Shown piece by piece: positions 34,193 through 43,590 of a DNA stretch of 54,232 bases. How positions within the stretch are numbered: the stretch's first letter is position 1; every line of letters starts with the position of its first letter. The notes under the pieces are model-generated. The model did no database searches. It had not been told where the DNA came from and saw only the letters and a list, made by a program, of their open reading frames with translations. The position numbers and the translations under genes were made by a program. The DNA is taken from positions 1 to 54,232 of the forward strand of contig NZ_QKZK01000026.1 of assembly GCF_003254275.1 (NCBI RefSeq). Direction: 5' to 3'. The DNA is from Breznakibacter xylanolyticus. Lineage in GTDB: Bacteria; Bacteroidota; Bacteroidia; Bacteroidales; Marinilabiliaceae.

Positions 34193-36832
34193 ATGAACAA
34201 ACTTCTCCTCATCCTGTGCCTGACCACCATCATTGGCTGCACGAACACCCCTCAATCAGGCCTTCCAGCCATTGAATGCAATAACATCCCCGACAGCGGC
34301 GTGGTCATCAACAAACTTCAAATCATTGGCCCGTTTGCGGCCGATGACCGTAATCCATTTCTTCAAACCGACAATTTGCAAACATTGGGGGCGAATGAAA
34401 CAACATTGACAACAGATGACCTGATACGCATTCATCAAACCCTGAAAACCAGCCCCGACACGGCCATCACCAGCCGTTGGGTCGACACGGGGAACTATCC
34501 GGTTGATTTCAACAAACTCTTCAACACCTCCAAAGCCGATGATGCCGGCAACGTGTATTGCGCAGCCATCATCACCAGTAAGCGAAAGAAGAAAGCGCGC
34601 CTGCACTTTTCATCGACCATGGGTGAGAAAATTTGGCTCAACCAACAATTGATTTGCGATGTTGATTTTTACAAATACATGACCACCTATGAGCAATACA
34701 TCCCCATTGAACTGAACAAAGGCGAGAACCTGCTGTTGATGAAAATCAACAAAAAGAAAAAAACCGACTGGGACATGTATGCCCGCATTGAAAATGAATC
34801 TCCAACAGCCTTCAAACGGCAGGTGAACTTCTTCAGCAACTTCTCGCTGTTCGACACCCGTACGCTAAAATGGACCGATACGCTCTCCATCAAAAAATTC
34901 TTCCTTTCGGAAGATGCACACCTGGTGATAACCGACGCACACAACCAACACGTTTTGTCCGACTCCATCACCAGCGGACAACGATGGGCAGCCGACTTAT
35001 CGCACCTCCCGGATGGCTATTACAAAGCAGCCGTGACCCTGCATTACCATAGTATGGAACATGATTTTTACAAAGGCGATGCCATCGACTCCATCGCCAA
35101 AATTATTGCCCAACTGCAATCCATGCCCATGAGCGACAACACCCGAAACCAACTGGACGCATTGGTGTTTCGATATCATCACCTGCAAAAAAACTCATGG
35201 TTTGGCGACCATAAATACGTGACCCTTTTCGCCCAATTCAGCCACATCCTCAAGCATGTTCAACAAGGCCGGGATCCCTTTCATCACACCCCGGGATTAT
35301 TCATCCGGGCGTACCGCTCGCCCATCGACAACAGCCTGCAATACTACATCTTACACGTCCCCCAATGTTATCAAAAAGAAAAACCGCTGCCCCTGATGAC
35401 CATCATGCCGGTAGCTGTGGGCAACATGCCTTATCTCGAGAGTTTCAGGGTGGCCAACATCAACCTCACCAAACGATTTGAAGCTTTGGCCAATGCACAT
35501 GAGATGATGGTGGTGGAATTCGGCTCACGACGCACCTCGCACCCCAACCACAACACCATTGAAGAAGTCGAGTGGAACAACATACTCAGGGATATTCAAA
35601 AAGATTATCACATCGACACCACCCGACTGTACCTGAGCGGCGCCTGCGTTGGCGGCAACGATGCCCTAAACATGGCAGCCAAATACCCCGGCCAATTTGC
35701 AGCCATCGGCACCGTTTCACCTGAAATCAACTTTGCATCCGATGCTGACAATCCCTGGGTGGCACGTCACCAAACCGCTTCGATGCTCGCCAACACGTGC
35801 AACACCCCCATCCTCAACATTCATTGCAGTTACGACAGGCATGTACCCGTGACCGTGAGCCGAAACCTCAATACATTGGCACAAAGCCTGAAGCTCAATC
35901 TATTTACCTATCGGGAAATCAATTCAGAATACGTGATGTATTATGCGGATGAATATTTTGACGATTTATTCCGTTTCTGCTTATCGAACCGCTCAAACCC
36001 CTCCCCTGCCGACATTGACTTCTCCTCACCGCATTCCCTTTACAAGAAAGCATACTGGCTCACCCTCACCGACAGGCATCCCTCAAAATGGGCACACATT
36101 CATGCCCAAGTCAACCAGAACACCATCGACATCACCCACGAAAACGTCAATGGCTACACCCTCGACCTTAAACACCTGCCCCATCGCAAGGGTCAACCCA
36201 TCACCCTCACCGATAACGGCCGGGTTCGCTTTCGGGGCATCCCATCGAGCGACTCCCTACACATCCAAACCAATCCGCTCTCGCAACGACATTCATCCTA
36301 CATTGCCGGCTCTATACCACTGGCACAGGTGTTATCTTCGCCCTTTATCATCGTGAAAGGGACCACGGGCTCTCCAAAAGACCACCAAACCATCAATGCA
36401 CTGGCCGACACCCTCAACCAACACTGGCACAACAGATATTTCACCCATTGCCGCATCAAAAACGACTCCGAAATCACCCCCGACGACCTGAAAACATTTC
36501 ACCTCATCGCGTTAGGAAATCACCAAAGCAATGCCCTCATCAAACGATGCAGCGCACAATTACCCTTGCAAATCACCGAGGACGCCATCACCATCAACGG
36601 CCAACGCATCGCCGGGCAACAGCTCAACTTTTACATGGTGTGCCCCAACCCGCTCAACCCACAACGCCACCTGGCCATCATCGGCTACAACAATCCCCTC
36701 AATGCCACAACGGGGCGCGAAACCTCTGCCCCATTCGACATCTCGAACTACGGCTGGTACGATTACAAAATCTGGCAAGCCAATGCCCCATTCAATGCGG
36801 AGCTGGCGGGGTATTTTGGTGGCATGCGATAA
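34193..36832 (+). CDS. Large lipoprotein with alpha/beta-hydrolase-like domain, Cys at the elbow
   Basis: An 879-residue lipoprotein (signal MNKLLLILCLTTIIGC). Residues ~30-380 are beta-rich and unrecognised. Residues ~390-600 resemble an esterase/PHB-depolymerase/S9-type alpha/beta hydrolase: PLPLMTIMPVAVGN strand, nucleophile-elbow-like LYLSGACVGGNDAL and a strand NIHCSYDRHVPVT bearing the acid-position Asp. The elbow has Cys485 where Ser is usual, like dienelactone hydrolases (GxCxGG). I could not find an obvious catalytic His in the expected place (region YADEYFDDLFRF), so activity is uncertain. A further C-terminal domain follows (about 700-879). It is co-directional with lepB, 23 bp away. 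Confidence 0.7.
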   Translation: MNKLLLILCLTTIIGCTNTPQSGLPAIECNNIPDSGVVINKLQIIGPFAADDRNPFLQTDNLQTLGANETTLTTDDLIRIHQTLKTSPDTAITSRWVDTGNYPVDFNKLFNTSKADDAGNVYCAAIITSKRKKKARLHFSSTMGEKIWLNQQLICDVDFYKYMTTYEQYIPIELNKGENLLLMKINKKKKTDWDMYARIENESPTAFKRQVNFFSNFSLFDTRTLKWTDTLSIKKFFLSEDAHLVITDAHNQHVLSDSITSGQRWAADLSHLPDGYYKAAVTLHYHSMEHDFYKGDAIDSIAKIIAQLQSMPMSDNTRNQLDALVFRYHHLQKNSWFGDHKYVTLFAQFSHILKHVQQGRDPFHHTPGLFIRAYRSPIDNSLQYYILHVPQCYQKEKPLPLMTIMPVAVGNMPYLESFRVANINLTKRFEALANAHEMMVVEFGSRRTSHPNHNTIEEVEWNNILRDIQKDYHIDTTRLYLSGACVGGNDALNMAAKYPGQFAAIGTVSPEINFASDADNPWVARHQTASMLANTCNTPILNIHCSYDRHVPVTVSRNLNTLAQSLKLNLFTYREINSEYVMYYADEYFDDLFRFCLSNRSNPSPADIDFSSPHSLYKKAYWLTLTDRHPSKWAHIHAQVNQNTIDITHENVNGYTLDLKHLPHRKGQPITLTDNGRVRFRGIPSSDSLHIQTNPLSQRHSSYIAGSIPLAQVLSSPFIIVKGTTGSPKDHQTINALADTLNQHWHNRYFTHCRIKNDSEITPDDLKTFHLIALGNHQSNALIKRCSAQLPLQITEDAITINGQRIAGQQLNFYMVCPNPLNPQRHLAIIGYNNPLNATTGRETSAPFDISNYGWYDYKIWQANAPFNAELAGYFGGMR

Positions 36833-36937
36833 ATCAATGTTTTCAACACGACACACAACATCGCCCCAACCATCCCGTTATTATTTTTAGTAATTTAGCC
36901 GCAAAGTTCCATCTTAACAAATACAAGCAACACCCGT

Positions 36938-37636
36938 ATGAACCTGTTATTATTTGCCCAGGCCGCTCTGAGCGAAACGGCCACTTTAGCTGATGCCGCC
37001 CCCCAACCCGTGAAAGAACTCAACTACCTTGAGCTGGCCATGAAAGGCGGCTGGATCATGGTGCCCCTTTTGCTGCTGTCGATGGCGGCGGTTTACATTT
37101 TCGTAGAACGCTTTATGGCACTGCGAAAAGCAGCCAACGAAGATGCCAACTTCATGAATCGAATCAAGGATTATATTCACGACGGTAAAATTGAGTCGGC
37201 CGTCAACCTGTGCCAATCGGCCAACACCCCCCTTGCTCGAATGATCGAGAAAGGCATCAGCCGCCTTGGACGCCCGCTAAACGATGTAAACACGGCCATC
37301 GAAAACGCCGGAAACCTGGAAATTACCCAACTTGAAAAAGGACTTCCTGTTTTGGCCTCAGTGGCCGGTGGTGCCCCCATGATTGGCTTTTTGGGAACGG
37401 TGATCGGGATGATTCAATCGTTCTTTCAAATGAGCAATGCAGGAAACAACATCGAGGTAAGCTCACTGGCCGGTGGCATTTACACCGCACTGGTCACCAC
37501 CGTGGCCGGTCTCATGGTGGGCATTGTGGCTTATTTTGCCTATAACCTGTTAGTGACCAAAGTCGAAAAAGTGGTTTTCAACCTCGAAGCTCGCACCATG
37601 GAATTCATGGACATCCTAAACGAACCAGTGAAATAA
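36938..37636 (+). CDS. exbB: MotA/TolQ/ExbB proton-channel protein
   Basis: A 232-residue inner-membrane protein with three transmembrane helices and the family signature GFLGTVIGMIQSF, followed by SSLAGGIYTALVTTVAGLMV. It couples the proton gradient to TonB at the outer membrane. It is the first gene of an exbB-exbD-tonB operon; four bases separate it from exbD. The N-terminus contains an extra hydrophobic segment as in many Bacteroidota homologues. Confidence 0.93.
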   Translation: MNLLLFAQAALSETATLADAAPQPVKELNYLELAMKGGWIMVPLLLLSMAAVYIFVERFMALRKAANEDANFMNRIKDYIHDGKIESAVNLCQSANTPLARMIEKGISRLGRPLNDVNTAIENAGNLEITQLEKGLPVLASVAGGAPMIGFLGTVIGMIQSFFQMSNAGNNIEVSSLAGGIYTALVTTVAGLMVGIVAYFAYNLLVTKVEKVVFNLEARTMEFMDILNEPVK

Positions 37637-37639
37637 CTT

Positions 37640-38029
37640 ATGGCCTTCCGTAAACGAAATAAAATCAGTGCCGAATTCAGCATGTCGTCCATGACCGACT
37701 TGGTGTTCCTGTTGCTCATCTTCTTCATGCTAACTTCAACCATGGTGCACCCCAACGCCCTCAAGCTGTTGCTGCCCCAAAGCCAAAACCAGACGGCAGC
37801 CAAACCGCTGACCACCGTTTCCATCACCAAAGACTTGCGCTATTTCATCGAAACCAAACAGGTCAGCTTCGAAGAGATAGAGCCCTCCCTGCAACAAAAA
37901 CTTGGTGAAAGTCCCGACATCTACATCTCACTGCACGTGGATGAATCCGTGTCGATGAAAGAAGTGGTGAAGGTGATGAACATCGCCAAAGAAAATAAAT
38001 ACAAACTCATACTTGCCACACGTCCCTGA
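37640..38029 (+). CDS. exbD: ExbD/TolR biopolymer transport protein
   Basis: A 129-residue protein with one N-terminal transmembrane helix carrying the proton-relay Asp in MTDLVFLLLIFFMLTST and a periplasmic domain (ISLHVDESVSMKEVVKVM). It works with ExbB in energising TonB. Its stop codon is one base before the tonB-like start. Confidence 0.93.
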   Translation: MAFRKRNKISAEFSMSSMTDLVFLLLIFFMLTSTMVHPNALKLLLPQSQNQTAAKPLTTVSITKDLRYFIETKQVSFEEIEPSLQQKLGESPDIYISLHVDESVSMKEVVKVMNIAKENKYKLILATRP

Positions 38030-38030
38030 T

Positions 38031-38927
38031 ATGATGCAGCCTGATTACAGAAAATATGGCGCCATTGGTACGATTCTGTTTCACGGGGTCATCCTGCTGT
38101 TACTCATTGTTTGGGGCATGACTTCGATCCCTCAGGAAGAAGAAGGTCTGTTGGTAAACTTTGGCGACAGCCCTGCCGGTCAGGGGCTCGAAGAGCCTCA
38201 GCAGTCGGAACCCCAAACAGCACCGGAACCGATAGAGGAAGTCACGCCGCCGCCTCCGGCACGCGCCACCCCGCCAACATCACCAACCGTGAAAGAAAGC
38301 GTCAACACGCAGGACTTTGAAGAAGCAGCGGCTTTGCGCGAAGAAAAGAAAAAGAAAGCAGAAAAGGAACGTCAGGAAAAAGAGCGTCTGAAACAGGAAG
38401 CCATCGAAGCCCAACGCATTAAAGATGCCGAAGCCAAGAAAATTGCTGAAGCGAAGGAGGCAGAACGCAAGAAACAGGCCGAATTGGCTCGACAGGCTGC
38501 CGAAGCAAAGAACCGTGTCAACAACGCTTTTGCGGGCAAAGGCACCGGCAGCTCCACTTCCGAGGGTGTGACCTCGGGAAGCGGCAACCAGGGCTCTCTC
38601 ACCGGCGACCCCAATTCACAAAATCGCACAGGTACCGGTTCGGGCAGCAAAGGCTCGGGTTTCAGTCTTGCAGGACGTTCGCTCGTAGGCACACTACCCA
38701 AACCATCATACACCATCCAGGAAGAGGGCATTGTGGTAATTGAGATTTCTGTCGATCGCAACGGCTTGGTGACCAATGCCACTCCCATCCTACGCGGCAC
38801 TACCACGCAAAACTCTACCCTGTGGCGCGTGGCGACCGAAGCGGCTCGCAAAGCCAAGTTCAACGCCGACCCTAATGCCGCCACCGTACAAAAAGGAACC
38901 ATCACCTACCATTTCGTTTTGGATTGA
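38031..38927 (+). CDS. tonB: TonB-like energy transducer
   Basis: A 298-residue protein with an N-terminal membrane helix (ILFHGVILLLLIVWGM), a Pro/Glu-rich linker (EVTPPPPARATPP), a long Lys/Glu/Ala coiled-coil segment (residues ~100-175), a Gly/Ser-rich spacer and a C-terminal TonB-like domain (EEGIVVIEISVDRNGLVTNA). I start it at ATG 38031, just after the exbD stop, rather than at 38013 inside exbD. It would transmit energy to TonB-dependent receptors such as that at 45317. Confidence 0.88.
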   Translation: MMQPDYRKYGAIGTILFHGVILLLLIVWGMTSIPQEEEGLLVNFGDSPAGQGLEEPQQSEPQTAPEPIEEVTPPPPARATPPTSPTVKESVNTQDFEEAAALREEKKKKAEKERQEKERLKQEAIEAQRIKDAEAKKIAEAKEAERKKQAELARQAAEAKNRVNNAFAGKGTGSSTSEGVTSGSGNQGSLTGDPNSQNRTGTGSGSKGSGFSLAGRSLVGTLPKPSYTIQEEGIVVIEISVDRNGLVTNATPILRGTTTQNSTLWRVATEAARKAKFNADPNAATVQKGTITYHFVLD

Positions 38928-38964
38928 TACAAAACTTACGACTGAAAGAGTCCGTCATTAACGC

Positions 38965-39023
38965 AATGAGGCGCAAAGATGCTGTCGTTTCCCATCTGGA
39001 TGACAGTTGCTTTGCGCCTCATT
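38965..39023. terminator. Bidirectional hairpin between convergent genes
   Basis: AATGAGGCGCAAAG (38965-38978) and CTTTGCGCCTCATT (39010-39023) form a perfect 14-bp stem, with an inner CTGTC/GACAG pair in the loop. It lies between the convergent tonB and outer-membrane-protein genes, so it could serve both strands. Flanks are AT-rich but without a long T-run. Confidence 0.6.
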
Positions 39024-39104
39024 ATTTATCTCAATCGTAAGAGGAATCAGACCTTTAGCATAGAACTCTATCCCTGTACTGATTCAATCACCGCCAATAA
39101 AAAC

Positions 39105-39938
39105 CTAAAATCCAAACACATACCCCACCGACATCATCAAATACAAAGATGCCGGATAACTGACCAGTTCATCACGGGTAAAGGGGAAATTAGCCACCCC
39201 ACTCACCTCAACATCAAAATTTCCCAATGACACTTCCAGCGGAATGATCACCTGAGTGTTCATTAGTCCATATAACTCATCATACACCAACTGACCATCA
39301 CGAGTCACATTTACCCACTCTTTCCCAACAAATGCAGACACTTCAGGAACCATGAACAGCGCATTTTGCGCACCAAAACCGGCAAGTTTCAATCGAGAAT
39401 ACAAGGCACCATAAAAGCCCAGTTTCTGTTCATCACCAAACAGATAATTCACACCGCCACGAGCGCCAAACCATCCCTTGCGATAGGATAGGCCCACATT
39501 GATGTTATTCTGATACAGAGACTCATCAGCCACCACCTCATCGTGATAAAGATAACGGCTATAAGAGAAACGATAAGCAACCCGCTTGGAATCAGAAAAA
39601 TACCCACCATAGCCAACTGACAACGACGTTGAACTGTATGCAGGAGTAAGGCCATCGTACCAAGCACCGGAGGCACCGGCAAAGAGACCACAAGCGCCAT
39701 AATAATAGGCGTACCACGATTGATTCATCATACCATCTCCCACTTCGCGGCCGGCATAAAACGTGCGGTTGCTATATGCAGTTCCAAGATAAACAAAATC
39801 GTAACGTTCAGCATCCTGCCCATCAAGCAAATCGATGTCATCATAAATCAAATCACTCAAGAGCGAATCCAAACGATCCACCTGCGCATGTAACGTCAAA
39901 CTAACGAAACACAATGCAATCCACAACAACTTTTTCAT
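39105..39938 (-). CDS. Putative outer-membrane beta-barrel protein
   Basis: A 277-residue protein with a clear signal peptide (LLWIALCFVSLTLHAQ). From residue ~45 onward it shows alternating hydrophobic/polar strands rich in Tyr and Gly (LGTAYSNRTFYAGREVGDG, STSLSVGYGGYFSDSKRVAY) and ends in VGYVFGF with a terminal Phe, as expected for an outer-membrane barrel. No specific family recognised. Convergent with tonB. Confidence 0.65.
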   Translation of the reverse strand: MKKLLWIALCFVSLTLHAQVDRLDSLLSDLIYDDIDLLDGQDAERYDFVYLGTAYSNRTFYAGREVGDGMMNQSWYAYYYGACGLFAGASGAWYDGLTPAYSSTSLSVGYGGYFSDSKRVAYRFSYSRYLYHDEVVADESLYQNNINVGLSYRKGWFGARGGVNYLFGDEQKLGFYGALYSRLKLAGFGAQNALFMVPEVSAFVGKEWVNVTRDGQLVYDELYGLMNTQVIIPLEVSLGNFDVEVSGVANFPFTRDELVSYPASLYLMMSVGYVFGF

Positions 39939-40436
39939 CTGTTTTAAAAAGTATTAAGATATGAGTATCAAGACACGAGACAATGAATTTAATTAGTCAT
40001 GCCCCAATGTGTTTCCGATTGGAATCATGGGTGTTTCAGACGTTTACAATTTAGCCACCTCATCCCCCGCCGAGTTTTCAATACACACAGAGTCATAATA
40101 AACGCAGAGGCGCGAAGGCGCTGAGTTGGTTTGAATATGTAGATTGCGTTTAAATATGAAAGCAGATAACTCAGCATTTAATCATCTTCCTCAACTTAAC
40201 GAACTAAGAACTGACACTGAGTTGCAGTAAGAGAAGATGAGAACCAAAGAGGAGAAGAAACCGCAGTGAAACTCAATAAAAGAAGTCATATAGTAACAAC
40301 TTGAGAATTCCGATCCATTGATTATTTAAACATTATCTAGCACACCCCCATTGGGATGATGATGGCAGAACTCGCTCTAATTAATCCATCGGGGCAGACT
40401 GGACGAACGATTCATCTTCATTCAAAATACAAAACA
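39939..40436. other. Non-coding gap with degenerate repeat
   Basis: No gene seen. Around 40085-40130 there is a CACAGAG/ACGCAGAGG-type stretch related in style to the dispersed repeats at 3431 and 31213, and a partly complementary AAGAGAAGATGAGAACC block near 40230. No promoter motif identified for the barrel gene. Confidence 0.4.
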
Positions 40437-40464
40437 GTCCGGGCACTGACATTGGCACCCGGAC
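40437..40464 (-). terminator. Terminator of the Gln-rich protein gene
   Basis: GTCCGGG and CCCGGAC form a 7-bp GC-rich stem; on the minus strand it is followed by TGTTTTGTATTTT. It lies 33 bp downstream of the stop codon of the gene at 40497. Confidence 0.65.
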
Positions 40465-40496
40465 GTTTTCATATGAATCATCTCCTTTACGAGAAT

Positions 40497-41225
40497 TTAT
40501 TTACCTTGACCGGAACCACCTTGACCGCTGCCCCCTTGGTTGCCACTACCGTCACCGGCACCACCGGAAGCTTTTCCTTTTTCAACGCCCTTGCGGATTT
40601 GCTCACGCTGCTGTTCCTGGTTACCGCTACCGCTGTTATCGCGAAGCTGCTCACGTACTTGTGATTTCTGTTGAACTTTAGTCCCATTACCCTCCGAAAC
40701 ACGTTCCTGCACCTGTTCTTTCAACATGCTGCGTTGTTCGTCAGACAATGAATTCATAAAAGCTGCTTTTCGTTCCTCACGATTCATCGTTTGATTTTCG
40801 AGAATCTCGATTTGCGCTTCAGAGAGAGAAGCTCTGAATTTCTCACGATTTTGTTCATTCACCATATTTTGAATCATCGAACGATTCTGCGCGTCGCCCT
40901 GATTCTGAATCGCCTGACCACTCTTTTGGCCGGCACGTGTCTGAGTTTGAGACTTCAAACCTTCACCATTCTGCTGACGCGTTTGAGTTTGTTCGCCAGC
41001 CTGCACCTTGGCTTGTTTTTGAGCTTTCATCGCTTGCTTCTTCTCAGCCCTTGTCTGCTTTTGAGTTTTCACCCCGGCTTTTTCAGCTTCCTGTTTAGCC
41101 TCACCGGCTTCAATGCGAGTTTGTTCCTGTGTTTGGGTTTGAGTTTGGGTTTGAACCTCCTGACCGAATAAAACGGCACTCATTAACATCATTCCCGCTG
41201 CAATTTGAAATTTCACTGTTTTCAT
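40497..41225 (-). CDS. Secreted Gln/Glu/Lys-rich repetitive protein with LTxxQ-like segment
   Basis: A 242-residue protein with a signal peptide (AAGMMLMSAVLFGQ). The mature N-terminal half is low-complexity, rich in Gln, Thr, Glu, Lys (VQTQTQTQTQEQTR and relatives). Residues ~125-180 are helical with FRASLSEAQIEILE and AFMNSLSDEQRSMLKEQ, resembling the LTxxQ repeats of Spy/CpxP-type periplasmic proteins; the same domain occurs in the neighbour at 41433. The C-terminus is Gly/Ser/Gln-rich. Possibly an envelope-stress or extracytoplasmic protein controlled by the adjacent ECF sigma factor (inference). Confidence 0.65.
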   Translation of the reverse strand: MKTVKFQIAAGMMLMSAVLFGQEVQTQTQTQTQEQTRIEAGEAKQEAEKAGVKTQKQTRAEKKQAMKAQKQAKVQAGEQTQTRQQNGEGLKSQTQTRAGQKSGQAIQNQGDAQNRSMIQNMVNEQNREKFRASLSEAQIEILENQTMNREERKAAFMNSLSDEQRSMLKEQVQERVSEGNGTKVQQKSQVREQLRDNSGSGNQEQQREQIRKGVEKGKASGGAGDGSGNQGGSGQGGSGQGK

Positions 41226-41432
41226 GGCTTAAAATTTTATTGTTTAACAATCATCTCTTTTGTTGTTTTAACTATATTCCGAAGATCTTTAAAGATACCC
41301 TACCATTTTTGTAAGAACAATCATCATTTAACATTCTCCCCTCTGAGCCGTCATTCTCGATAGTTCTTGTTTGATAATAATACCGCACAACATGAAATAG
41401 CCCCTACCTGAATTTGACTTTTTAACATTCCG

Positions 41433-42023
41433 TCATCGCCCCTTCTGATTATTGTCGGCTCCCTGACGTTGTTGAGACCTGCCCTGCTTATCGTCACTAA
41501 CTGACTTTTTGGTATCTTCGGCGGCACCTTGTCGAACCTGTTCTTTCACCTGCTCTCGGGTCGATTCGCGCACGGGAGTGGCAACTTCCGAACGTTTAGG
41601 TTCCGATAAAGATTCACGCTGTCGTTCCCGGTTCTGTTGCTCTAAAAGTTCACGCTGAGCGGGACTCAACGACTCAAGAAAAGCCTTGCGCCGTTGCTCA
41701 CGACTTTGGGTCGCATCCTCCAATAACTTAACCTGCTCGGGACGAAGAGATGCTTTAAAGGCATCCTCACTTTTTGCGGATGGAGATTTCACCGGAGCCT
41801 CCTCCACTTGAGGCGCGTTGTCGTTGGGTTTATTCGATGCATCCTCCATCAACTGATTCATCAACCGTTCATCCATCGGCGCATTGGATGCGGGTGAAAT
41901 CTCCTTAGTCCCTTCGGGCTCAGGAGTTATGACCTCACGCACCATACGATTGTTTTCTTGTTGAGGCGTCAGTGGTACAAAATCAGATTGCTTTTGTGTG
42001 GGAATAATAACAGGAGTTTCCAC
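41433..42023 (-). CDS. Sigma-linked Glu/Arg-rich protein, GTG start
   Basis: A 196-residue charged protein, no membrane segment. Residues ~87-140 (FKASLRPEQVKLLE, AFLESLSPAQRELLEQQ) closely match the helical domain of the protein at 40497. The frame opens with GTG at 42021-42023, 22 bp after the sigma factor stop; no ATG is available in frame, since a stop occurs further upstream inside the sigma gene. Its position directly after the ECF sigma gene is where an anti-sigma factor is usual, but it lacks the transmembrane anchor, so that role is only a guess. Confidence 0.6.
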   Translation of the reverse strand: METPVIIPTQKQSDFVPLTPQQENNRMVREVITPEPEGTKEISPASNAPMDERLMNQLMEDASNKPNDNAPQVEEAPVKSPSAKSEDAFKASLRPEQVKLLEDATQSREQRRKAFLESLSPAQRELLEQQNRERQRESLSEPKRSEVATPVRESTREQVKEQVRQGAAEDTKKSVSDDKQGRSQQRQGADNNQKGR

Positions 42024-42045
42024 AACCTGCGATGCATCATCAATC

Positions 42046-42519
42046 TCATTTTCTTGAATAGGTCAATGCCAAATTCATTCGTTTCTCAACCGCCTTCACA
42101 CTCAATTGAAGACGCTGGGCTATTTCATGGTATTTGAGTCCATCCATGCGCGAGAGCAAAAAGACAGTCCGCTGATGATCATTCATCTCCTTCAATGCTT
42201 TTTCGTATCGTGCCGACATTTCGGCCTGCTCATGAGCCGATTCAGGCGTGAGATGATCAGGCTCATACACCAGTTGATTCACATAACTGCGCTCAACCTG
42301 TTGCCGCCGATAACGACTCACAAACAGATCTCCGGCCATCTTATACAACAAACTCGCCTCCCGTCCCGGTTCCAAAGCCATTTGCTTTTCCCAAACACGC
42401 AAAAAAACATCCTGCGCCAAATCGGTAGCCCCTTCTTCATCGGCTCCCCGATAAAAAAGATAGCGACGGATGGCATCAAAATACCTGTCATACAAACTCT
42501 TAAACTCTTGCTTTGTCAC
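42046..42519 (-). CDS. ECF-type RNA polymerase sigma factor
   Basis: A 157-residue sigma-70-family factor of the extracytoplasmic-function class. Region 2 includes LYDRYFDAIRRYLFYRG and DLAQDVFLRVWEK; region 4 includes HQRTVFLLSRMDGLKYHEIA with the HTH continuing LQLSVKAVEKRM. Length and domain pair are typical. The two genes downstream on the same strand (41433 and 40497) are likely co-regulated targets. Confidence 0.9.
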   Translation of the reverse strand: MTKQEFKSLYDRYFDAIRRYLFYRGADEEGATDLAQDVFLRVWEKQMALEPGREASLLYKMAGDLFVSRYRRQQVERSYVNQLVYEPDHLTPESAHEQAEMSARYEKALKEMNDHQRTVFLLSRMDGLKYHEIAQRLQLSVKAVEKRMNLALTYSRK

Positions 42520-42681
42520 AATTATGTATCTGATAAAATTCCATCCTCACAATTTATCTATCTATCCGCTCGAAATCAACCTTACCCTACCGATAGCGAC
42601 AAAAAAAATCAACACACAACCCAACACACTGACTGACTACGCAATACAAAACACAACTCACCTCAATTCAAGAAACTAAAA

Positions 42682-42703
42682 AAGGGAAGCATTTGCTTCC
42701 CTT
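42682..42703 (-). terminator. Terminator of the NUMOD4/HNH gene
   Basis: AAGGGAAGCA-TT-TGCTTCCCTT is a perfect 10-bp hairpin; on the minus strand it is followed by a T-run. It is 23 bp beyond the stop of the gene at 42727. Confidence 0.8.
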
Positions 42704-42726
42704 CCCGAATGACATTTCATAACCAA

Positions 42727-43290
42727 TTAAATAGCCCTGGTCGCTTCAACATCCGACCAATTTTCGTTTCGCTTGATACGCGTCACCTGCATCTCACTGA
42801 TGCAAAACAAACGTGCAATAACAGTTTGTTTGACGCCTTTTTCAAGCAGTCCTTTGAGAACACTCACATCCTCGGGACGTAATTTGGAACTGGTCACCAT
42901 TTTACCGGCCTTTCGACGAGCATCTTGTAAAGCCAGATGCATCCGTCGGTAACTGTCCTCACGGGTTGCCCACTGGAGGTTCGACACATGGTTGTTTTGC
43001 TTGTTCCAATCCAAGTGAATAACCACGGTTTCATCCTCACTGGTACGCGGGATAAAGTACTCAGCCGTTAATTTATGCACCAAAAAAGAACGTTTTTTGC
43101 CATCGACACGCACACTGATGTTGTAAAAACCCTTGATTTTACCGAGTTTAACCAATCGACCGCGACGCTTGTCATAACAAAAACTCCTCACTCGCCCATA
43201 ATTACTGATTTCGTACTTTTTGTCGGTAAAGGTGAGTTCCTTCCACTCTTCGTCTTCGATTTTTTTGAGTTTTCGCTTTGTAGGATTCAT
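42727..43290 (-). CDS. NUMOD4/HNH-like protein with C-terminal HTH
   Basis: A 187-residue putative DNA-binding nuclease-type protein. NUMOD4 motif at residues ~14-40 (EEWKELTFTDKKYEISNYGR), HNH-like block at ~92-110 (VIHLDWNKQNNHVSNLQW) and a helix-turn-helix-like C-terminus (KQTVIARLFCISEMQVTRIK). The HNH block keeps the His-x-Asp and Asn residues but lacks one of the flanking histidines of canonical enzymes, so nuclease activity is uncertain. No associated intron or phage genes are nearby; such stand-alone proteins exist in many Bacteroidota chromosomes. Confidence 0.75.
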   Translation of the reverse strand: MNPTKRKLKKIEDEEWKELTFTDKKYEISNYGRVRSFCYDKRRGRLVKLGKIKGFYNISVRVDGKKRSFLVHKLTAEYFIPRTSEDETVVIHLDWNKQNNHVSNLQWATREDSYRRMHLALQDARRKAGKMVTSSKLRPEDVSVLKGLLEKGVKQTVIARLFCISEMQVTRIKRNENWSDVEATRAI

Positions 43291-43356
43291 TTAGGTTGGG
43301 TTTAGGGTTACACATTCATTCGTTTAATTGAAATAACGGTTTGCTGAATGGTTCAG

Positions 43357-43364
43357 CAAAAGTA
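43357..43364 (-). promoter_or_regulatory. -7 promoter box of the NUMOD4/HNH gene
   Basis: On the minus strand the sequence TACTTTTGC matches TAnnTTTGC exactly. It lies 67 bp upstream of the start codon. No good -33 TTTG was found at the expected distance. Confidence 0.45.
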
Positions 43365-43590
43365 AAGTTATAATTTTTTAGGAGCCATACTACGATTTCC
43401 CATGAAAAGTTAAAGTTAGTTAATGAAAAAAGTCATTTCGCGACAATACGCACAGCAATACAAAAACATCTATGACTTTGTTTATCTACATCTTAACTCG
43501 CCATCCACCATACAACACCAAAAAGGCTAACGACCACAACTGGTCGCAAAAAATACAATTCGTAACAACTCCGACAAAGAAGTACAACCA

